Shown here piece after piece: positions 21,544 through 25,628 of a stretch of 25,628 bases of DNA (position 1 is its first letter; each line of letters opens with the position of its first letter). The notes beneath the pieces were generated by a model. That model saw nothing but the letters and a program-made list of their open reading frames with translations, did not search any database and was not told where the DNA came from. Source of the DNA: a virus; IMG/VR virus record IMGVR_UViG_3300027754_000392, positions 1-25,628 of that record; one strand, written 5' to 3'. A program made the translations under genes and the position numbers.

Positions 21544-22710
21544 TTAAAATACACTTACTTCAAATCGCATCTTGGTTAAATGCGTAAATACTGCATACCT
21601 TGAAGCATCTAAAGCATCATCATTTGCTTTGACTGGTTCTTCAATTACATTATCATTTTTATCCTTCTTCCATTTGTAAGACATAAATTCCCTTCTTAGG
21701 TTTTGACTTCGGTAATGAATGTTTATAGGATAAGATTTCATTTTTACTATTCCTGCCCATACATCTTTTTGAGCAGGTTTAATATTAAATCCTTGTCGGT
21801 AAAGTTCCTCTATTGATTTGGGTTCTGCTGCATCTGCGTAAATGGTTGCTCGTTCAGGTACTTTCTCTTTTATCAATCTTGTTAAGTCGGATAGTGTAAG
21901 ACCGCTTTGATAAATTATTTCCTCAAAATAGTTTTCGCCTTCGTGATGTGTAACCTTTATGAGTGCAGCTGGATGAACATAACCAAAGTCAAGTCCGTAG
22001 AACACATCCCCATCAGGTGCGATGTCATATTGTTTCCATTGAGTATAAATAAGTTCTTTTGCTGCTCCACGTTCTCCTAGTCCGTAAACCTTCCACATAA
22101 AGTCATCAGGTAGGTTTTTATATTGCTCAATGTTCTTTATTTGTGAATCAGATAGGTTTGGTAAGTTGTTAAGGTATGTTGAATGAATGCGTTTGTTTTC
22201 AGGATTGTCGGCTACTTCATAAACCCAATTGATAAAATCGGCAGGATTCCAATCAAGGAAAACCTTGCCTGTGGTTCTCATTAGAAGTTGGTCGTAAAGT
22301 GTTCGCTTAATTAGGTTAGCCTCGTTTATGAATAAAACATCCCTTGCTGGTCCTCTTGCTTTGCTTTCATCCTCTAAACCAAACAGTTCAATGTAAGAAC
22401 CATTTGGATAAGTATAAATGAAATCGGAAAAACTAAAGTCATTGTCTGACCATAAACCCCACGTTTCCATTATGCTTTTAAAGTCTCTATAAACTCCACG
22501 TTTGATGTGTGGAAGTGAATGCGATACGATTGAAATACGTGTCTTTGGATTGTTATAGGCAATCTCAATAAGTAATTGAACTATGGAATAAGACTTTGAA
22601 GAACGTGTGCCACCTTCATTGCAAATGACAGGATAATTACCTTCATATGCTTTTTTGTTGGCAAAGAATACTGGTGTGGCATTAATCTTCAATTGGTTTA
22701 CATCGGTCAT
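21544..22710 (-). CDS. terL: Terminase large subunit (TerL)
   Basis: 388 aa: the packaging motor. The ATPase domain has Walker A GGTRSSKS (residues 33-40), Walker B VLFINEAN (125-132, catalytic E130) and the coupling element FLDWNP (151-156). The nuclease domain has acidic residues D241 (YGLDFGY), D293 (YADAAEP) and D364/D365/D368 (NDDALDASRYA). It resembles PBSX-type terminases (Terminase_3 family). The gene overlaps TerS by 29 bases. Complete by length and motifs. Confidence 0.93.
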   Translation of the reverse strand: MTDVNQLKINATPVFFANKKAYEGNYPVICNEGGTRSSKSYSIVQLLIEIAYNNPKTRISIVSHSLPHIKRGVYRDFKSIMETWGLWSDNDFSFSDFIYTYPNGSYIELFGLEDESKARGPARDVLFINEANLIKRTLYDQLLMRTTGKVFLDWNPADFINWVYEVADNPENKRIHSTYLNNLPNLSDSQIKNIEQYKNLPDDFMWKVYGLGERGAAKELIYTQWKQYDIAPDGDVFYGLDFGYVHPAALIKVTHHEGENYFEEIIYQSGLTLSDLTRLIKEKVPERATIYADAAEPKSIEELYRQGFNIKPAQKDVWAGIVKMKSYPINIHYRSQNLRREFMSYKWKKDKNDNVIEEPVKANDDALDASRYAVFTHLTKMRFEVSVF

Positions 22711-23032
22711 CTTCTTGTATTACTATTTGAACGCTACCTTGTATGTTTGCATTAATATCGGTTGTTTGTTTTGCTCTGCCTTCTAATCTATCAAGAATCT
22801 CCTGATAAGCACGAATATCTGATTTCATTGCCTTAGCAATTATCTTCATATCTAACTGTTCAGCTATTGTAAACTCCTCATCTTCGCCTGTAACAGGGTT
22901 ACGCACTTTAGTAACGAGTTGTAATAAACGCAATAGTCTTGTTTTGCTATGTTCAACTCCTTTAGGTTTCCCTGCTGGGTTTCCTGATTGTCCTTTTTTA
23001 AATTGTCCTATTTCTTGGTTAGGTATTGCCAT
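22682..23032 (-). CDS. terS: Terminase small subunit (DUF5681-like)
   Basis: A 116-aa protein with the DUF5681 entry motif FKKGQSGNPAGKPKG (residues 11-25), common in small terminase-type DNA-recognition proteins, followed by a helical core (SKTRLLRLLQLVTKV, IAEQLDMKIIAKAMKSD) and a Lys/Asp/Ile-rich tail. It lies directly upstream of, and overlaps, TerL, which fixes its role as the packaging initiator. Packaging site unknown. Confidence 0.8.
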   Translation of the reverse strand: MAIPNQEIGQFKKGQSGNPAGKPKGVEHSKTRLLRLLQLVTKVRNPVTGEDEEFTIAEQLDMKIIAKAMKSDIRAYQEILDRLEGRAKQTTDINANIQGSVQIVIQEDDRCKPIED

Positions 23033-23053
23033 ATCGCCTGTATTTTGCCTGAA

Positions 23054-23482
23054 TTACAAAGTTACACCACAATTAGGACAAGTCTTACATCCTTTAGTAT
23101 TGTCCTTTGGTTCTTCAATATCATTATTTGCAAATGCTGGTATATCTAAACCCCAATTATCTAGGTCTTGTATTTCCCATTCGTTAGCAAGAAGGTCAAA
23201 ATCCCAATCTCCTGTGCTAACATTATCACGAACAATAAATTGTTTCTTTTGTTGTTCGGTTAAGTTATTTGCGTGAATGACAGGAACTTCGGTAAGACCA
23301 GCTTCAATACAAGCACGAAATCTTTGATTGCCACCTAGAATCATATTTGTTTCATCAATGACTATTGGGCGTAGGTTAAGCATTTCAGGGAACTCTTGAA
23401 TAGACTTAACTAATAACTTGAATTTAGCATCACGGCAAATTCTAGGATTGTTTGGGTTTGATTTGATTTGACTTACTAGCAT
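23054..23482 (-). CDS. ParB-like nuclease-fold protein with Cys-rich end
   Basis: A 142-aa protein consisting of the ParB N-terminal domain: SNPNNPRICRD, a middle region LRPIVIDETNMILGGNQRFRACIEAGL with the ParB nucleotide-binding GGNQRFRA (50-57), and EVPVIHANNLTEQQKKQFIVRDN. There is no DNA-binding C-terminal domain as in chromosomal ParB. It ends CKTCPNCG (C132, C135, C138): a cysteine knuckle of three Cys, possibly a truncated zinc ribbon. Phages often carry such proteins next to terminase genes. It starts at a TAATG overlap with the zinc-ribbon gene. Role could be DNA binding, modification or CTP-dependent loading; unknown. Confidence 0.75.
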   Translation of the reverse strand: MLVSQIKSNPNNPRICRDAKFKLLVKSIQEFPEMLNLRPIVIDETNMILGGNQRFRACIEAGLTEVPVIHANNLTEQQKKQFIVRDNVSTGDWDFDLLANEWEIQDLDNWGLDIPAFANNDIEEPKDNTKGCKTCPNCGVTL

Positions 23483-23670
23483 TATCGGTTTTTTGTTTCG
23501 GTTCTGATTGAATGCAATTGTGTTTTTACCTTAAGGTTTTTAGTATCTAAATATTTGCCACAATTTTTGCATTTTACTTTAGTTGCTTCAATTAAAGATT
23601 GCCAAACGTAATATTCGCTAATGGTATTGCATTTGCATACATATTCTCTTTTTGCGTAGGTATCTTTCAT
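23482..23670 (-). CDS. Small zinc-ribbon protein, 62 aa
   Basis: A 62-aa protein with CKC (C12, C14) and CKNC (C33, C36), the latter followed by GKYL, the spacing of a zinc ribbon/zinc-finger fold. It resembles small phage or host regulatory zinc-ribbon proteins in general plan only. The C-terminal third is basic and polar. It is coupled to the ParB-like gene by a shared base. Function unknown. Confidence 0.6.
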   Translation of the reverse strand: MKDTYAKREYVCKCNTISEYYVWQSLIEATKVKCKNCGKYLDTKNLKVKTQLHSIRTETKNR

Positions 23671-23673
23671 AAC

Positions 23674-23793
23674 TTATCTGCCTTGTCCAATGTAAGGTTT
23701 TGGTTTAGGACTGTGTTTATTGTAGGATTTCTTTGCCTTTCCTTTTTTTCTACTACCAAAGGAAACTTTGCCACTTGGATTTAATTTAGCCAT
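23674..23793 (-). CDS. Small basic phage protein, 39 aa
   Basis: 39 aa, very rich in Lys, Arg, Ser and Pro: AKLNPSGKVSFGSRKKGKA, then a KKSYNKHSPKPKPY stretch and IGQGR. Similar tiny Lys-rich proteins seem to recur in Bacteroidota phages. It overlaps the end of the NinG gene by 8 bases and stops 3 bases before the zinc-ribbon gene. The charge suggests nucleic-acid binding (inferred). Confidence 0.6.
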   Translation of the reverse strand: MAKLNPSGKVSFGSRKKGKAKKSYNKHSPKPKPYIGQGR

Positions 23794-24145
23794 ACTTTTC
23801 TATTAATTCGTTTAATTCTGCACGTGTCCATTTGTAAACTTTTACACGTGTAGCAATTGTTTCCAATCCTTTAACTGCTTTTTCCCCAATCTTTTCTACT
23901 AACCCTATGCGGTACATTGCTTGGTTGCCGTGTTTATAGCAGTTGCATCCAGCACATTGAAGGTTTATATTCCATTCGTTAAATCTCAATGCGGAATGTC
24001 CTTTGACTGCAAAATAATGTCCAGCTTGATTTGCGTTATTACTTCCACAAGAGATACAAGGCAAACCTTCATCCCTTTTGCGGATATATGCGTTTACGAC
24101 TTTTTGTGTTTTCTCTAGCAATTTTGGTAATGGTATCAATCCCAT
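23786..24145 (-). CDS. ninG: NinG (Rap)-type recombination protein
   Basis: 119 aa. The family pattern is clear: KLLEKTQKVVNAYIRKRDEG (9-28), CISC (C30, C33), a conserved AGHYFAVKGHSALRF (41-55) and NLQCAGCNCYKHGN (61-74, C64, C67, C69), giving a zinc/HNH-like core. Lambda NinG (Rap) promotes Red-dependent recombination and cuts branched structures such as Holliday junctions or D-loops. It is about 119 aa here, shorter than lambda's roughly 200 aa. Its location beside small DNA-metabolism genes fits. A TAGTTTTG box ends 5 bases before its ATG. Confidence 0.85.
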   Translation of the reverse strand: MGLIPLPKLLEKTQKVVNAYIRKRDEGLPCISCGSNNANQAGHYFAVKGHSALRFNEWNINLQCAGCNCYKHGNQAMYRIGLVEKIGEKAVKGLETIATRVKVYKWTRAELNELIEKYG

Positions 24146-24159
24146 ATTACAAAACTATA

Positions 24160-24357
24160 TCATTTTGCAATACGAAACGTAATTTGCCTTTCCTGATAGG
24201 TAAACCGCTTTTTATTCATTGGGTTTAATGCTTGTTTGATTTGGTATTCAATTATTCCTATGGTTCTTCTTGCGTAGGCTACTGATTTAAATATTGTTTC
24301 CTCTTTCGTGTCTAGGTATATCATTTTCACTGGTTGTGCGTTCTCGTGTCCTTTCAT
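24160..24357 (-). CDS. Small DNA-binding-like protein, 65 aa
   Basis: Hypothetical. After a polar start the core IYLDTKEETIFKSVAYARRT and KQALNPMNKKRFT recalls the small NUMOD-like DNA-binding modules (Asp/Thr turn, F-x-S, then a basic helix), but the resemblance is weak. The start is uncertain: ATG at 24357 (used here) overlaps the previous gene by 71 bases; an internal ATG at 24324 would give 54 aa; the longest frame uses TTG at 24366. Confidence 0.5.
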   Translation of the reverse strand: MKGHENAQPVKMIYLDTKEETIFKSVAYARRTIGIIEYQIKQALNPMNKKRFTYQERQITFRIAK

Positions 24358-24727
24358 ATGCTGCAATGTCGTTTAGTAATGTTGTAAATGGAATTAAAAG
24401 TCCTAATGATGTGTTGTTATCGCCTCCGTTTCTTATGTATTTCTTTTCTTTTAAGTATTCTCTGCAAATCTTCTTTAGTTTTTCGGTTGGAATGATAAAA
24501 GCAATATCTAATTCATTCATTCGGTAAATCCAATAGTTAGCGGTTGTTATTGACAATCCACTAGGCTTTCCTCTTGATTCGTATTCAATGAATATGTTGC
24601 CTGTTTTATGAACTAGGCGGTCATTTTTAACTTCAATAAGTTTTCCATTAGAAAACATATCGTTTAACCAATCTTCTGCTTTTTCTCCAAAATTAAGGTC
24701 GTGTGTAAAGCTGGATGAATGTTTCAT
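24287..24727 (-). CDS. Putative PD-(D/E)XK-like phage protein, 146 aa
   Basis: Contains FGEKAEDWLNDMF (residues 13-25), LIEVKNDRLVHKTGNIFIEY (30-49) and GKPSGLSITTANYWIY, an arrangement shared by phage proteins suspected to have the PD-(D/E)XK nuclease fold; E15, D36 or E32-x-K34 may be active-site residues. The C-terminus is polar and variable. The assignment is by pattern only. Gene start ATG 24727 overlaps the preceding micropeptide stop as ATGA. If active, it may process recombination intermediates beside NinG. Confidence 0.45.
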   Translation of the reverse strand: MKHSSSFTHDLNFGEKAEDWLNDMFSNGKLIEVKNDRLVHKTGNIFIEYESRGKPSGLSITTANYWIYRMNELDIAFIIPTEKLKKICREYLKEKKYIRNGGDNNTSLGLLIPFTTLLNDIAAYERTRERTTSENDIPRHERGNNI

Positions 24728-24795
24728 TTGTTTATAATTTTATAGTAAATGGATTTAATTAGTTCCCAAAGAATTATGGTTAAAATGTATTTCAT
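24724..24795 (-). CDS. Micropeptide, 23 aa, translationally coupled
   Basis: A 23-aa frame MKYILTIILWELIKSIYYKI, ending INK. Half hydrophobic, with Trp/Tyr and basic residues, so an amphipathic or membrane-associated helix. It overlaps the gene before and the gene after by ATGA, meaning it may serve mainly to pass ribosomes on. Protein function unproved. Confidence 0.35.
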   Translation of the reverse strand: MKYILTIILWELIKSIYYKIINK

Positions 24796-24920
24796 TTGAA
24801 TTTTTTTATAAGTAATAAAACTACTGCCATTAAACCTATCGTTCCCAATAGGAATAAGCCAAGTACTGCACCGATTAAAAGCCTTGTAAATTCTATTAAT
24901 ATCATTAGTATTTCTTTCAT
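24792..24920 (-). CDS. Small membrane protein, 42 aa
   Basis: 42 aa with one hydrophobic region spanning roughly residues 13-37 (LLIGAVLGLFLLGTIGLMAV followed by VLLLI) and a charged end (KKFK). It overlaps the 235-aa gene by ATGA and the 23-aa micropeptide by the same motif. The uninterrupted coupling supports its reality. Function unknown. Confidence 0.5.
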   Translation of the reverse strand: MKEILMILIEFTRLLIGAVLGLFLLGTIGLMAVVLLLIKKFK

Positions 24921-25624
24921 AGGTTATTAAAATAAATCATTAATGAATATTTTTTAGCAAGTGTTTTCATTTGCTCATCTGATATAATCACTTCGCTGGG
25001 TTTTGTTGCTTTGCCTAATATAGATATCCTAACCTTTTCTTTAATACTATCGGCTTCTTCTTTGGTTAGTTTTATTAATTTACGTTTCCATAAATAATCA
25101 AATATTGTATGGTTAATCATTTGCCAATCCTTTTTTGATTTACCCCACCATTCTATTTCCTCCTTAATAGCTTGTTCTTCATCAATTATAACTTGTGATA
25201 CATTTTGCGTTTCTTTAGGTTCTATCTTTTTTCTAACCTCAACGGCAATCCTTTTGTAAGCTGACATCACATCGCCAATCAATTTAGGGTTAAAATTTAT
25301 GTGTGTTCCAATTTGGAACTTATCCTCCGCATACATTTTAAAGGCAACCCCTAATTCCTTTAGTTTGTATTGTCCATATGTTTCTATAATAAACTGGACA
25401 CAAAATTCAAATATCTCCTGTGTGGGTATTTGTGTTCCACTTAATGCAAGACAAGTCTTTAGATGTTCTTTTACTTCTATTCGTGAGCATTTATTAATAG
25501 ACATTGATTCTAATGCTTCATAAACTTTAATCTCATCCTTATCAAAGGTTTTTAAGGCGATTCCATTCTCTTTCTGAATAGGAAAGTTTATCGCTGCTGG
25601 TATTATTTCGTGTAATGATTTCAT
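24917..25624 (-). CDS. Hypothetical protein, replication-module position (235 aa)
   Basis: A complete 235-aa protein starting MKSLHEIIPAAINFPIQKEN, mostly helical and charged, with Lys/Glu pairs and no catalytic motif. Segments such as YGQYKLKELGVAFKMYAED and INFNPKLIGDVMSAYKR resemble proteins near helicase loaders in Bacteroidota phages, so a replication role is possible but not shown. It is coupled to the membrane micropeptide by ATGA. Confidence 0.6.
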   Translation of the reverse strand: MKSLHEIIPAAINFPIQKENGIALKTFDKDEIKVYEALESMSINKCSRIEVKEHLKTCLALSGTQIPTQEIFEFCVQFIIETYGQYKLKELGVAFKMYAEDKFQIGTHINFNPKLIGDVMSAYKRIAVEVRKKIEPKETQNVSQVIIDEEQAIKEEIEWWGKSKKDWQMINHTIFDYLWKRKLIKLTKEEADSIKEKVRISILGKATKPSEVIISDEQMKTLAKKYSLMIYFNNL

Positions 25625-25628
25625 CGTT

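Noticed and set aside
2443-24527. Plus-strand open frames scattered through the window (for example 8335-8619, 15815-style shadows such as 5815-6072, and 19267-19683)
   Set aside because: They lie opposite well-supported minus-strand genes, show low-complexity composition typical of antisense frames, and have no recognisable motifs or promoters.
1-25628. Integrase, excisionase, tRNA, IS element or restriction-modification genes
   Set aside because: None seen on either strand, so temperate lifestyle is not shown.

Overview
The window is a stretch of a tailed-phage genome (or prophage), very probably infecting a Bacteroidota host such as a Flavobacterium-like bacterium. Four things point there: the AT-rich composition; the lack of Shine-Dalgarno leaders; TAnnTTTG promoter -7 boxes in several gaps; and tail, tape-measure and fibre proteins of types common in Bacteroidota prophages. 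Every convincing gene lies on the minus strand, so the window reads right to left. HK97-type head genes, a tape measure, a frameshifted tail chaperone and no sheath gene indicate a siphovirus. No integrase, transposase, tRNA or CRISPR array was seen.

Right end (25.6-23.1 kb): a replication/recombination and small-protein module. An unrecognised 235-aa protein is followed by a chain of ATGA-coupled micropeptides, a possible PD-(D/E)XK protein, a NinG-type recombination protein, a conserved basic 39-aa protein, a zinc-ribbon protein and a ParB-like protein. Then 23.0-17.3 kb holds packaging and head genes: TerS, TerL, portal, Mu-F-like minor head protein, prohead protease and HK97-fold major capsid protein, ended by a hairpin terminator at about 17.33 kb.

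17.3-10.3 kb: a fresh -7 box, then connector (gp6/gp8-like), head closure, gp10-like and tail-terminator genes, tail tube, a tail-assembly chaperone pair with a probable -1 frameshift on an A10 run, a 506-aa tape measure, a 648-aa distal tail protein and a second tube-like protein. 10.3-5.5 kb: a 1468-aa fibre with a C-terminal S74 intramolecular chaperone and a small fibre-adjacent protein. 5.5-2.4 kb: a lysis-type cassette with its own -7 box (membrane/coiled-coil proteins, a holin-like protein, a GH24-like lysozyme), then a DEDDy exonuclease with a zinc ribbon and a minimal HExxH protein. Two tandem terminators at about 2.25-2.34 kb close this late transcript.

2.25-1.75 kb is a gene-free control region with palindromes, TTGTAAC repeats and two promoters firing left. 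It feeds an early-type operon of tiny genes (1.75-0.1 kb) containing a ribbon-helix-helix protein and a free-standing DnaA domain IV. A perfect DnaA box and a near-perfect one lie just beyond the DnaA-like gene, in front of a gene running off the left edge that may be recT. The most unusual signals are this DnaA-like/DnaA-box pairing, the palindromic control region, the frameshift site, the two tube-like tail proteins, and a fibre repeat whose two copies are nearly identical in protein but strongly different in synonymous codons.
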